Assembly: GCF_019649055.1 (NCBI RefSeq) | Contig: NW_026570288.1 | Coordinates: 1-64,000 of the forward strand | Direction: 5' to 3' | DNA: 64,000 bases | Origin: Paramacrobiotus metropolitanus | Lineage: Eukaryota; Tardigrada; Eutardigrada; Parachela; Macrobiotidae | Shown: piece by piece, positions 39,001 to 50,656 of the stretch | Position numbering within the stretch: the stretch's first letter is position 1 | Layout of the letters: the number at the start of each line of letters is the position of its first letter | Notes under the pieces: generated by a model | What the model was told of the DNA's origin: nothing | The model's input: only the letters and a program-made list of their open reading frames with translations | The model's database searches: none | Translations under genes and position numbers: made by a program

Positions 39001-42000
39001 TAACATAAGTTTCGCCCGTTACGAATTTTGTTTTTGGAACTTGGTTTGTATTCAACATATACGATATTTATTAAAGGTACTTTAAATACAGCTTGGTTTG
39101 TGGCTTTGTATATTGGATTAATCTTTGCAAAACTTGCACACTGATTGACATGATTGTTGTGCAGGTTTATATTGATCCCAAGCGACCTGCCCGCGAATAT
39201 GAAGAAATTTCTCTGTCATCGGTGCCTATTTTGCCGGATATGCACATCTCCCCAGCGAAAGAATTTATCTACGCGGCCACAGCCTCGCAAGTTAGAAAGT
39301 TATCCTTGTTTAATTATTTTCTAAATAACTACTAGACGGCCTGAACCAGTGGCGTTACGAGTTCACGTGCCATTTGTTTAGATCAGCAAAATTCGCATAC
39401 ACAATTGCTCTGCGTACAACACCTGTGGAGATTGTTTGGTAAGCCAGGACCCGTACTGTGGATGGTGCTCATACGAAAATAAGTAAGTTTTGTTAACGGG
39501 AGCAATTGCTGCATATTCAGTCATGGAAAGCGAACACTTTTCTAACAGGAAGGGAAAACTCACACCATCTTTAGGCAATAGCTATAGCATTTGTATAACT
39601 TTGATGGGCTGCAAAAACCGAAATCCGCTTGGTCAATTGGCACAATGCATGGTGTGGCCCTGCCAGAAGAAATCTGAGGGAATAAATATAAAGTTGCTTG
39701 CTTGCTTGCTTAAGGCACTTTATGGCTTTTTACATGTTGTTCGGGAAGCTTTTGAGGAATCGTTAGTAATGATGTAGGTACCATACTGTATTGTGTTTAA
39801 AGGTGCAGTTTGCGGAGCCAATGCAGTTCTGCCTACTGGCTGCCGTTGGACAAACGAAAGTGCTTTCGTATTATCTCCGTCACGCCAAACCAGATACAGC
39901 GTACAACATCACGCACAGTAAGCACCCGGTGATTTGTAAGAAGCTCACGCGCTTATGAGTAATACGAATTCAAGTTGTTCTTGAATGTGTCCTGCGTTTC
40001 AGAATATCGTTCATGAATGTTTCTCTTTTTAGAAGACTTATTAATTGTTATTACGAGTATTATTATGGTACATATTGTTAATAATTGTTATTAATTGTAC
40101 AATGGCAAAACATGCAGGGCTAGTAAGCAGTCAAACGCATATTGATAAAATATTTAAATTTCGATGTAGTACTTCAATTTTATGACTTTTGATGCAATGG
40201 CTGGTATCGTTAAACTTGTAAGCTGATATATCTGTAGTTGTTAACTTATAAAACCCTGAATAGTTTGATTTTTCGCTTTCCGTAATGCCGAGTGCTATTT
40301 TCAGATAGCTCTGGAAGTTGGACATCTCCCGCATTTTAATGGGCCACTTGTGTGTGTCTTTTCGGCACAAGGTCGCAGTCTGGAAACAAACGCCATTCGA
40401 ACACAAGACGGTGTTTCCTGCTTGACACCAAGGGCAGATTTGTTACCTCAACTCCCGGATGGCGGGAATGCACTATCGGTCCGTGTTGCGATCCAAGAGG
40501 AAGGTACTGGAAACGAGTTCGGCGCGGACTTTGTGACCTTTTTTGACTGCGCCACGTTTAACGACTGCACCAGTTGCGTGGTGAGCCCTCTTCCCTGTGA
40601 CTGGTGCCTCCAGAATCATCGCTGCACGTCCACTGCCGAAGAGGAGTGTCCCAGCGACTACCTGGTCAATGGGCATACTAAAAGCGGGTACAACGCACGC
40701 TCGGGACCGGATTTCTGTCCCCGCACTGAACCGGCTGAAGGGTTCGTCGAGGCTGGATACATCTTGGTGCCGTCTGGTCTGCTGAGGGAAGTCAAGGTCA
40801 ATGTGGAAAATATACAGCCGTTCCAGACACGTCTCACCTGTGTGTTCAATATTGACGGTCAAGTAGAACGAACGGAAGCCAGTTATGTGGGCGATAAGGT
40901 GTTGTGTTCACCGTTAAAATTCGCCTACGACACAACGGCGCCGAATGTCACTGCGCACTTCGCTGTTGAATGGGCTGACAGGAAGCCGTTGGATAACCCG
41001 AAAAATTTGCATGCCGTTGTGTACAAGTGCTCGATGATGGCGCCAAACTGTGGGTTATGCCTGGATTTACCGAGCGAGTTTGAATGCGGTTGGTGCGAGA
41101 AGAATTGCCAGGTACAAGGACTACCAACAATCCAAAAAATACTGATTTGAGTATAGTATAGGTGGTACTTTCAATCGTTTCGTTATCTTGGTAGAGGCAA
41201 AATATCTTTATCATTCGATGTATCTGTAGTATAAATGCATACATATATGCTATGCCGGTAATTTAAAGACTTCTGGCTCATGAGTGGTTATCCAGATAAC
41301 AAAAATATTTATACTGGTTGCAAATAATGATTTCATTACAGTATTTTATGTTTTCTAGGTAGCACATCAGTGTCCCGGAGTCTGGTTAAACAAAAACTCC
41401 ACTTGTCCTAATCCCGAAATACAACAGTTTTATCCGTCGCTGGGCCCATGGGAAGGCGGCACAATGGTCACCATTAAAGGTATCAATCTGGGCAAGACTT
41501 TCGATGACATTGCCAGTGGTGTACAGGTAGCTGGCAGACGTTGCAGTCCCCTTCCAGACCGTTATGCATCTACATCAAGGATTGTCTGTCAGACGGATGC
41601 TGTGGAGCAGCTTCAAAATAACCAGATTCTAAGCGGTGACGTTCAAGTGGCTGTTGCCCAGCAGTTCATCGCTCGTTCCACTTCCGAATTCAGTTATGTC
41701 GACCCGCAGGTAATCGGCTTCTCGCCTAAGTTGGGACCCATGTCCGGCGGTATGCAGTTGACTATTCATGGTCGTTATTTAAACGCCGGCAGTCGTGTGG
41801 TCGTGAAGATAGGAAAGAACGTCTGCAATGTGCAGCAACGGAACGCAACGACCTTGACATGCGTCACATCGCGTGCCGACGCGCCGACGCGAGGCTCGAT
41901 CGAAATGATAATAGATCGTGGTCGACGGCAGTTGAAGGAGCCATTGTTTGAGTATGTGGCGGATCCGGAAATAACGATAGTCACCTCCTTCGGATCCGGA

Positions 42001-44637
42001 CAAATTAATCTAGGTCCACGAGGCACTGCTTCCGGTGGCAGTTACATCTTTGTTGAAGGAAGCAATCTCAATGTTGTTACCTTACCGCGCATTGTTGTGC
42101 GCTACAGTGGAAAGGATTACGAAGGCATCTGCTTGGCATCATCCGACATTCGGATGGAATGCCGCAGTCCCACCATTCCTGCCCTAGATTCCCCATTACT
42201 TTGGCACGGCTCTATGGAACGGCCACTGGAACTGCACTATGGTTTCTATTTGGACGACGTCCAGTCGGCGCGGAATATCTCCAGACTGGGCACACAGTTT
42301 CCCAAATTTAAGTTGTATCCCGACCCGGTGGTGGCCAACTTCTCCGACCACAACGGGATTAAACATCACAATAAAGAAGAATATTTACTTATTAGTGGTG
42401 AGAATCTAAATCAAGTGTTTCGGTTGGAAGATTACCGCGTGGAGATTGGCTTGGAAGTGTGCAACGTCACCTCTCTAACGCAAAGTCAAATAATTTGTCG
42501 CCCTCCTCGAACTGCGCCTCTGGCGCGCCGATTGGATGGAGATGTGCGCTGGGAAACGCAGCCAGAAGTCCGCGTTGCCATTGCTGGGCGACCAGCGGTT
42601 ACCATCGGGACCTTGACATATGAACCGCTGACTGGTGAGTGTGGAATATTGTTAATCTACTGTACTATGTAAATTTTTTAATCAACAGAAACACACTTTT
42701 CAGTTATTTTAAAGCTGGTATCACTTGACCTTTCCAGTTCATCCTAGCACAACGCTGACTGATGCACAGACTGGTGCCATCGCTGGCGCAGTGGCATTTA
42801 TGGTCGTGCTAGTCCTGATCATCGCGGTGTGGAAGAAACGATCACGAGGAAGGGCTACCGCACCAGTATCCAGCTTCGCAAGCCGCTTAGTTGAGAACAT
42901 TGAGCTGTATGGCAAGTTAAGGGTCATCGATCTGCCTCAGTCGCTGTCACACCTGCCAAATGTACGTGCTATACCCCAAGAAGCTCTAAAATTCGGTAAG
43001 CAACCGTCGCAAATACAGCCACAGTTTACATTTTCGTCAGTGTCCGATATTTCAGAAGCAGGGAACCTGGGTAAAGGAGAATTCGGAATAGTGAGAAAAG
43101 CAGTGGCCTTATATGTACCCGGTTGGCCGTGCCCGTGTCCTGTTGCTGTCAAACAGATACTGGACTACAATGCGGAAAATTCTCAGCGAAATTTAATCGA
43201 AGAAGTCACCGTTCATAGCCGCTTGAAGCTTCATTTAAACGTCGTTAATCTTCTTGGGATAACGCTATCTGGTGAGAATAGTCATCTGGTCTCCCAGAAA
43301 AAGTATGCAGTGCTTAACGTGTTCGTTTTGTCATTAAGGTGACGCCATACACGGAATCGTATTAGAGTATGCTTCGCACGGGTCACTAATGAAATATTTG
43401 CGGCAACAAAAAGAATTTGTCAGACCGCAAAACATGCAATCGGCTCTACAGATTGACGAGCAAGGCTATCTTAAGCCCAGCGTACAGGATGACCGAACCC
43501 AATGTCCCCTCAACCAAAGCGACCTTATTAATTTTGCTTACCAAATCTGCCGCGGCATGTTACACTTGACCAGTCATGACGTTATCCATCGAGACCTGGC
43601 CGCTCGCAACGTCCTAGTCTGTGATAACAAGATTGTGAAGATTTGTGACTTTGGATTGGCCAAGCAAAATTCGGAATACTATCGAATGAGGGTACGGTAA
43701 TGAGCTGCTAGGTTGCAGACACCGACATTAATTTACCATGATTGTGCGATTTAGTGTGACATTGTCAGCCACGAAGAGTACGCCTTGCACTGTTAATTTT
43801 GCTAACCACAAGCTACAGTCGGTACTGCATAAAATCGGCTTGCTCTAAACATATCCGTTACAGAATTGATCATAACACCCCGAATATCTAGAGCGTATTG
43901 TAAAGGTCATAAGCTGTCAGAGAATTTCCTTGTGCAAACGGTTTTTTGCCTGAAGGTAAATGTGAACGGTTAAATGGGTGACCTTTTCCCTGCCCTATAG
44001 GACAAGAATACACCAATGCCAGTGAAATGGATGGCACCACAAAGCGTCATGGATTTGACCTTTTCGGTGAAGACGGATGTGTGGTCGTTTGGCATCGTCA
44101 TGTGGGAAATCTTTTCTTTCGGGGAAGATCCATACAGCGACATTATCCGGAATTTCTCGATCGCGGCTATGCAGATGACGCTGAGTAACGGAAGCCGACC
44201 GCTAAGACCGCTTAATTGCTCAGAAAAGATGTAAATGTAATAATATCGGCTTTTTGGTATGCGCTGACTTGTGCCAACAGTATTTGCAGAAGCGCTTCTT
44301 TTCCTTTGACAGATATGAAATCATGAAGTACTGTTGGAACTACGATCCTGTTGAACGGCCCACGTTTGCGGCTCTTAACGGCTTAATAGAGCCACTTACC
44401 GAACAACGTGCACGTGATACCTATGCGGTTTTGGATCAGCCATATCGAGCGTTAAACATGGACTATGTTACTATTAACTTAGTTTCGGAATCCCGCAAGA
44501 GCGCGAGCGAGGTTGAATCAAACCAAACTAATGCACCTACACACTCTGGAGCCATGCCAAGGCAGCATGTGGATGTGGGTGGTCCCTCTGTCGATGCCGT
44601 TTGGTCTGGTGCCCACGATGTATGCATGTCATCGTAA
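36088..44637 (+). CDS. Plexin-ectodomain receptor tyrosine kinase
   Basis: Twelve exons: 36088-36324, 36742-37644, 38696-38878, 39165-39290, 39382-39482, 39803-39917, 40305-41111, 41359-42634, 42738-43271, 43339-43691, 44001-44230 and 44313-44637. They total 5190 bases: 1729 codons and a stop. Order: signal peptide (MVLIYLSLLITWIL), Sema domain (about 25-485), PSI1 (HNCSAYNTCGDCL, about 490), PSI2 (FFDC...CDWC, about 636), PSI3 (YKCSMMAPNCGLCL, about 793), IPT repeats (about 845-1245), helix (about 1262-1281), kinase (about 1350-1675), tail. Three PSIs with PSI2/PSI3 spacing are plexin-like. Kinase marks: GKGEFG (1361), VAVK (K1388), HRDLAARN (D1513), DFGLAK (D1531), tandem EYY. The APE motif reads APQ. 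An insert before LINFAYQICRGM suggests the PDGFR/VEGFR/FGFR group. The plexin GAP region is absent. Likely a semaphorin or related ligand receptor, by inference. Confidence 0.9.
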
Positions 44638-44828
44638 AGAAGTTTCCAGGGAGGTATCTCCGCTCCGACCGGAACCATCAGCAGGATCTTCTCGACTGAA
44701 ATCCTTTCTGTTAACAAATTCTCGCTGCTATCTCGGCTCCTGCCCTAAATTCATATTAAAACTGTTGATCTACAGCACATTACGTTATTGACTCAGCTTA
44801 TTCTGTGGCTCCAATAACATCGGAAATC

Positions 44829-45250
44829 GTCGAGCTGCAACTGGAAAGTGCCGCGTTTGTGCCTGTTTTCTCCTGTATCCTGCTCAGCCTTCTGGCCGGA
44901 ATTGCCAGTGCCATTAACGAGACTGGAATCCCTGTAACAGAGTTGAACAATTACTGTGGCTTTAACGCCATCTTCATTTATCCCGATCCCCAGCCTGTGT
45001 ATATAAAGTGCTCCAACTACAAGAACAGTGCCACGGACTATAACTATGACAGCGGCTTCCATCCCATCAACTACATGCAAGATGACAAAGGAGCCATGTC
45101 GCGCGCTATCGAGGACGCCGTTAAGAAGGTCAAACAACGCTTCTCCAAGAATAGCTCCACCTTTAAAATTAATAATATGAAATTTTACTTCGAAAGCTGT
45201 GAGGTCATACAGTGCTTTATCATTACAGTGCAAAATGTAAATGAATAGTA
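44829..45250 (+). pseudogene. SG2: truncated copy of the secreted family
   Basis: It matches the intact gene from the signal peptide (VFSCILLSLLAG) through ETGIPVTELNNYC, TDYNYDSGFHPINYMQ and VKKVKQRFSKNSS. Then, at about 45157, it breaks off into unrelated A+T-rich sequence, losing the last 75 or so residues (FFGFEINGFHP onward). The start ATG of the intact copy is AGT here, and no other suitable ATG was found. No TATA box is kept. It begins only about 190 bases after the plexin-kinase stop codon. Confidence 0.75.
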
Positions 45251-45559
45251 ACAATGTTAAGTCCAGTTAAGCGGCGTTCTTATGCGGATTAGCGTCGAAC
45301 GAAAATACCAAAATTTTTGGAGCCCGAACTGCTCGATCAAATTAGTCTGTCATAGCGGCAAAAGTTTTGGGTGATTGTCGTAGCTGTTATCTTGTTTTTC
45401 TCTTCTTTTCCCATTTTAAAGCTTATTCACCATTTCTCCCGCGTTCACCATCTATCTGTAGCAAGCGTCTGCAGATAAGTATTATTTTACAGTTTATGTA
45501 AAACTAAGTGCCGTTTTTCTTTATGTGCTGTACAGTGTTCTTACCGCTTTTTGAGTTGT
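45251..45559. other. Spacer
   Basis: No gene recognised. Its last part resembles an intron end before an Ig1 exon. Confidence 0.4.
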
Positions 45560-46343
45560 TTTTTTACGTGTAAGCACCAGGATTTTACAAAAAAAAACGA
45601 TGTCCTGGCTGCATAACAAAACCAAGATTATGTACCCGACGCAGAACACGAATACGCGATACGATGTGAAAACGGAACCAGGGACGTCAATCGGCGAACG
45701 TGCAAGATCAAAGAATAGGGCACAGTTACGTGCCAGCTGCAGAGTAGTGGCGGGGGCTGTCGAAGACGCTGTGACCTTTGGAGTCAGCGAACTCGGTAAG
45801 TAAACGTGTTATGAACTTCGTTACGTATTATGTTAATACTGCTTGGTTTGTGTGTGCGTAGCGATTATAGTGACTGCGCCAGTCACCTTTTTCACCCAGC
45901 CAAAGTTTTGAAAGTTCGCTGCCATTCCGGCAATATGTATCCTATGCTAAGGCTTCACTCGATTGCGATTCCTGGAAAGTCGAGTGGAACATCTAGCACA
46001 CACACAGTGACACACTCAATACGGAGATGGTCCGTTGATTATCCTGTGTACATGAACCGTTTCGGCTTGTACAGGCCTTGATTCTGTTGGTAAGGTGCAG
46101 GCCATACCGCAGAATTTGAATTAAACCCGCAGCACGGCAGCCGGAACCGCCTCCATCAACATCACCTTCCTGACCAGGAAGCCGCGCAGCGGTCAAATCT
46201 TTTAGGCAAAGGCCACGGTTTATGTGAACGCCGGAACCGCTAACAATGAGACGGGAGCGGAGAGTAACGCCAACATTCAGCCTGCTGGGCTCTCCGGTCC
46301 GTTAGCTATCCGGCGACCAATCCTGATCAATTCGCACATCGCC
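45560..46343 (+). pseudogene. IgF: deleted Ig-receptor pseudogene
   Basis: An Ig1 exon (about 45570-45795, MSWLHNKTKIM, then TEPGTS, then VSELG) is followed directly by Ig4 (GCGATTATAGTGACTGCGCC, then RCHSGN) and the stalk exon (GTASINITFLTRKPRSGQI). Exons 3-5 and the helix are missing. Defects include a shift at the A-run near 45590, a stop in Ig4 and TAG in the stalk. The closest relative is IgE. The last-exon sequence TATCCGGCGACCAATCCTGA follows at about 46308. Confidence 0.8.
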
Positions 46344-47278
46344 TCAAATCCATTCAATGAAGTAAATTAATTTTTAACTTTAAAACTGTTTTGCTTAAAA
46401 TTGTAACTATTAAGTGTACGAGCGCTTACACTTTTGTGCTATTTGGGGCGGCTGTTGCCAGTGTACACATAGCGATTTTTAACTTATGCTTTACGTTATT
46501 TTTTTGGTTATGTTAAATACTGCATGCGCTTAGCACTCGTGGCAAAGCCGCGTGTGCGTATGTACGTACATTTTAATAATTATTATTGTAATTGTATCCG
46601 TCCTTGTACATCATTGTACTTGTACATGGCTAAATATTAATATAAATTGGGCGACAATATGATTGGGCGACAATACTACTTACAAGTAATATCAGGTGAA
46701 AAATTAAAATAAACGGGCGTAAAACACTGGAAACGGCATAATGCTAGGACACGCTTTTCCATTACAGACATACCGAAGTTATGTAAAAAAGACGTGTTCA
46801 CCTAAAGGTTCAGACTTGCATGGGAGTAAAGTATGTCCAGTTTGAGAACTATTTACTTGTATCTCATAATATTGTTACGTGGGGCCTTATGGGCGCCCAC
46901 GTACCTTCGACGGCGAAACAGCGGCGAACCCGGATTGAGGCTGTAATGCCGAAATCTGACTCGCGCACCGTGGCGCAGTAACACCAGACTAATGAGATCG
47001 GATCCTACAGCCACCGCAGCTGTGCTGTAGGTCCGTCAAAACAGCAGCAATGTGTGGGATGGAAATCCCCAGAACAGCAAAACACAATGGCGAATGGCCA
47101 ATCATGAAGGAGGAGCTATCGGCCTTCACAATACCTTTACGTAATAAGGCATACAGCATAAATACGCGCTAATACGTATATTAGAGTAAACTACTCTGTG
47201 CCCACGACAGCCGCCCATACCGCCGCCTACCTGGTTGACTCAAGCTCAAGCACAAATATCTTGATCTTCGCCAACAGC
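46344..47278. other. 3' flank of IgF, then G+C-richer spacer
   Basis: 46480-46800 parallels 59200-59410 after IgE (TTATGCTTTAC, GTTATTTTTTGGTTATG, AAAGCCGCG). This shows that a block reaching past the gene was duplicated. 46880-47200 is G+C-richer, with no gene recognised. Confidence 0.45.
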
Positions 47279-47348
47279 GGCGATGGCACAGTGGCTGTGC
47301 TACGTGGATCTCACTCGGTAGCCAGCGGTTCGATTCCGCTCCATCGCC
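47279..47348 (+). ncRNA. tRNA-like Pol III module
   Basis: A box A-like TGGCACAGTGG and a perfect box B GGTTCGATTCC lie inside an 8-bp closing stem, GGCGATGG with CCATCGCC. The T-arm stem is AGCGG/CCGCT, and a T-run at 47350-47354 can end Pol III transcription. The D and anticodon arms do not fold normally. It is a tRNA pseudogene or a SINE head rather than a working tRNA. Confidence 0.5.
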
Positions 47349-47490
47349 ATTTTTGCGAATGCCTCACGGAACCGCCCTCCTCGCTGAGATCCCCACGGAC
47401 AGCCGACTGAGGGCTGACTCTGTAACACGTAGTATTTTGTAAATGAAAATAGCGAACCATGATTTTACAAAAGCAGTATCTTTCTTACAG

Positions 47491-47870
47491 TCTGCCTGGA
47501 TCGTGCTGACCCGCAACAGCCAGCCGGCAATGTCAATGTGCACGAATACCGTGATAAAGGTCATTCAATCTCTATGTGGTTATGGAGTTTTATTTGTTCA
47601 TGTTAGGAGTTAGTTGCTGCATGTCCGTAGCCTGTTCGCGTTGTACTTATTGTTTCTTTTATACGTCGGTTACGGTCGGTAGCTGGACATGCATCGATCC
47701 AGCTTCTGGACGTGTACCGCATGCACATATATGGAATCTTCCTGTGGGAAACTTGCGAGTTCTGACAGCCGGAAACTGATGATGACTAAAGTTTTTCAGT
47801 AGAGATATCGAGCGTAACGCATGAAGTTTTTAAATTTTCATGGTTTAGCCTGGAAATAAAGCCGAAGGCT
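47491..47870 (+). pseudogene. Orphan Ig-receptor 3' module
   Basis: After a TTACAG acceptor the sequence is related to the IgA/IgB 3' module (CAGCCAGCCGGCAATG, AGCTGGACATGC) and ends in GGAAATAAAGCCGAAGGC, with AATAAA at 47855-47860. It lies more than 1 kb beyond IgF and is of the other (IgA/IgB) type, so it marks another lost gene or a recombined end. Confidence 0.5.
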
Positions 47871-49039
47871 GTTTCAAAACTACTCGTAGATATTCTCCGT
47901 TATAGTCAGATGTCTGACATAGGCCTCCTAGCAGTGCTTTCGATTCGCCCTACATTTACTGATGGAGATTGGAGACCAGAAAAAACTAATGGCGAAACTC
48001 TGCCTTCGCTGTATCATGCATTTTATGACCTTGTTAATTGTAGCGCGCGGAAAAAAATTCTGATAAAACACACTATAATTCTGATAAAATAAGCACTATA
48101 GTGTTCCCGAGACTAAAGGAAGCTCTATTTTACTGGTACTTTTCTAGAATTGCAGTAGAATTTTATCAACATACATTTTGTAAAGAAAGGGTGAGGCCGG
48201 AAAGGCTCCCTAGGCTAAAATAAAGCCGGGATAATTATTGTCAGGCGACAGAATACGGCCGTGACGTCAGCATACTTAAGGACTGACATCTATGCCAAAA
48301 CCACTCAGTCTAGCTAGAATTAAAGGCACCCAGCCCTTCATAATGGCTTGCAGAGGAAGTGCTGAGAAAGCTTAAGAATGATATATTACAGTCCTAAGAA
48401 GCTGCAATCCAACGAAATAAATATTGACATACTACACGCGGTTACTACGCGTGTAGTACTACCAACCTGACCGCAGTCAGCAGAGAAGAAACTCTGGAGA
48501 TTGGTGTTGGTTCTGTTGCCTACTACCGCAGACAACAGGTACCACGAACACACTCTCACCACACTCACTACCACACTACAGGAATACCACACAGTAACTT
48601 CCGCCTAGGTACACACTACTGCTTTCCCTAAACGAAGGTCACTCACAGCACAAACACCAACAGGATCACAGTGATGTTACTCGTTTTAATCAGTTATTGA
48701 TGTTCACTCCAACTCAGTCACACCGTAACTACTGAATGCTAGCCGACGACGAAGCGCAGCTTCTGATCGGAGGCTACCGATAAGAACACAGATCATACGT
48801 CATCGCTAGTACAACAGGGAACACTCGTACAAACGCACAGTAAAGTCATACAACATAATCCCAATTATGTCAATATTCTTTTTTGGCCACGAGCTGCTTT
48901 CGCTTTCCGTATTTTATGACCCTTTCGTCATAATGCCGTAGAATCCGCCCGAAGCAACGTTGCAAAAGGCGCAAAGCACCACACCAAACGACAAGGGAAA
49001 ATTAACGAACCGGCTGCTGGTGATTCATCGGCAAGTTCA
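47871..49039. other. Intergenic
   Basis: No gene recognised. A hairpin, CTACACGCG-GTTACTA-CGCGTGTAG, lies at about 48433-48457. CACACT/CCACA-rich simple sequence lies near 48540-48600. Confidence 0.4.
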
Positions 49040-49433
49040 GTGGAACCTTGAATGGAATCGTTGTGCAAATACGAAAAAACGAACGTACAAGTAAACGTAT
49101 CGTCAGACATATTTTCGTTTCTTTTGCTGATGTTGCAAGTGACTCATTCGCTGAATTTGTCTGAAAAACAGGTGACACGGATAAGTCACAGGATGTTTGC
49201 GTGGGCCTTACTCAGAGCCCAGGGGCGCTATCAAATTGCAATCAGAGATTCAAACAGCAGTTCAGTTTTTCACTTCTCCTTCTAACGGTCGAGTGAACTT
49301 TGCTCCGTTCAGTATTTCACTCGCGTATAAAAGCAGCAGTGTGAAGTGTATGCTTAAGTGCTCGTTAAGGTTGTTTACGACAATAGATCAACGCTTGTGT
49401 GATAATCGTAATTCCTTCATTTCCTTGCTCACC
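49040..49433 (+). promoter_or_regulatory. SG3 promoter and 5' region
   Basis: TATAAAAG lies at 49326-49333, with conserved upstream blocks shared with SG1 (CAGGTGACACGGATAAG, AGAGCCCAGGGGCGCTATCA, GTGAACTTTGCTCCGTTCAG). Conservation over about 250 bases in both copies suggests functional promoter sequence or recent duplication. Confidence 0.65.
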
Positions 49434-49988
49434 ATGGCCGCGTCTTTCGTTGTTTTCTCTTGTATCCTCCTGAGCCTTCTGGCCGAAACTGCCAGCGCCG
49501 CCAACGAGACTGGAATCCCCGTAACAAAGCTGAACAACTACTGCAGTTTCAGTGCCATCTTTATTTATCCCGATCATCAGCCTGTCTATATCAAATGCTC
49601 CAACTACAAGAACAGTACCACGGACTACAATTACGACAGCGGCTTCAACCCCATCAATTACATGCAAGATGACAAAGGAGCCATGTCGCGCGCTATTGAG
49701 GACGCCGTTAAGAAGGTCAAACAACGCTTCTCCAAGAACAGCTCCGTCTTCTTTGGTTTCGAAATCAACGGATTCCATCCCGACTCTTACCAACATCGCT
49801 ATGCCGAGACAGTGGCGGTCATCGATATCTCCAACAAACTGACAGCGACAGTGGGAACAAAGGATGAAGTGAATCTGAAAATCAAGCATGCCGGTGTTCG
49901 GTTTGATCCGAATAACGTTGCCGATAAGCGCGTCAAAGTGTTTGCGGAGAACAGTGTTGTGCTGCTTAGCTGGAATTATTTGGTTTAA
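49434..49988 (+). CDS. SG3: small secreted glycoprotein, unknown family
   Basis: An intact single-exon gene of 184 residues; I do not recognise the family. The signal peptide MAASFVVFSCILLSLLAETA is followed by a mature chain of about 160 residues with two cysteines (NNYCSF, IKCSN), likely one disulfide, and N-glycosylation sites NET, NST and NSS. Middle features: an aromatic/acidic stretch (TDYNYDSGFNPINYMQDD), a basic helix (AMSRAIEDAVKKVKQRF), FFGFEINGFHPDSYQHRYAE, then alternating hydrophobic stretches that look like beta strands up to VVLLSWNYLV. The ATG is chosen because it opens the signal peptide about 100 bases after the TATA box. Two damaged copies lie at 5111 and 44829. A lineage-restricted stress or extracellular-matrix role is only a guess. 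Confidence 0.85.
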   Translation: MAASFVVFSCILLSLLAETASAANETGIPVTKLNNYCSFSAIFIYPDHQPVYIKCSNYKNSTTDYNYDSGFNPINYMQDDKGAMSRAIEDAVKKVKQRFSKNSSVFFGFEINGFHPDSYQHRYAETVAVIDISNKLTATVGTKDEVNLKIKHAGVRFDPNNVADKRVKVFAENSVVLLSWNYLV

Positions 49989-50319
49989 GTATTTTTCGCT
50001 CGCAGTACAACAGTCCGTAAAGTTGGAAAAATTTCTTTTTTTTGATGCCATAGAATTATGCGCAAGTGCAGTATACGTATAAGCAGATTTTGGGCTTATG
50101 TAACTCTTTAAATTTGATTGTCGCATAAAGATATGTGTGCGTTTGATTACCGAAATCAGAACTCCAAATTCTTTCGAGATGAGCTTTTCAAATGAAATTA
50201 ATTTTAATAACATCGTCCAGCAACCAGCATTATACGCAGAATGGACATTATGAAGTACATGCTTTAACAATAAAGTGCAACAGTTTGATCGTGTCATTGT
50301 AGATTTCAAATACTCGTAC

Positions 50320-50325
50320 AATAAA
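50320..50325 (+). terminator. Poly(A) signal AATAAA after SG3
   Basis: AATAAA lies 332 bases after the stop codon. It is the first good signal downstream. Confidence 0.45.
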
Positions 50326-50497
50326 ATGGCATAATGTGTAGAAGCGCCATTTACCGAATACTACAACCGTATTTTGGCGATATCATTATTGTCTGAAGTC
50401 TGGCGACTTTAATGGGTTATTCACGTTAACATAGATTAAAAGCAAAATTACGCAGTTCATCATTTCAACACGTAATACACTTCGTCCAGTCTCTTAC

Positions 50498-50582
50498 CGA
50501 TACAAAACGTTTCCTGAACACAAGCAGCATTACCTCGCATTAAAGCAACACTGATTCTCTGCTTCAGAAACTGAGTGAGTGG
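50498..50582 (-). repeat. Inverted fragment of the retrotransposon 3' coding end
   Basis: The reverse complement of this segment matches 53666-53749, inside the last coding part of the R2-like ORF, almost base for base apart from a 4-bp insertion (ACTC). It sits about 300 bases before the ORF start. Confidence 0.85.
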
Positions 50583-50622
50583 AGTAGGTATTGTACAGTA
50601 CAATACATTACAAAGCATTACA

Positions 50623-50656
50623 TCACGTACACCTTGTTATCACGTACACCTTGTAT
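50623..50656. repeat. 17-bp tandem duplication
   Basis: ATCACGTACACCTTGTT is followed directly by ATCACGTACACCTTGTA. Confidence 0.7.

Noticed and set aside
40473-40862. 129-codon minus-strand frame
   Set aside because: It is a shadow of plexin-kinase exon 7, whose frame, splice sites and domains are clear.
36088-44637. Annotation as plain plexin or as MET
   Set aside because: The cytoplasmic part is a tyrosine kinase, not a plexin GAP. The ectodomain has three PSI domains, and the kinase type is not MET-like.
47279-47348. Functional tRNA gene
   Set aside because: The D and anticodon arms cannot be drawn with standard stems and loop sizes.
49365-50321. 318-codon open frame on the minus strand over SG3
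   Set aside because: It is antisense to the well-supported SG3 gene. It has no signal peptide or family, and similar antisense frames appear opposite SG1 and SG2 because the coding sequence is conserved.
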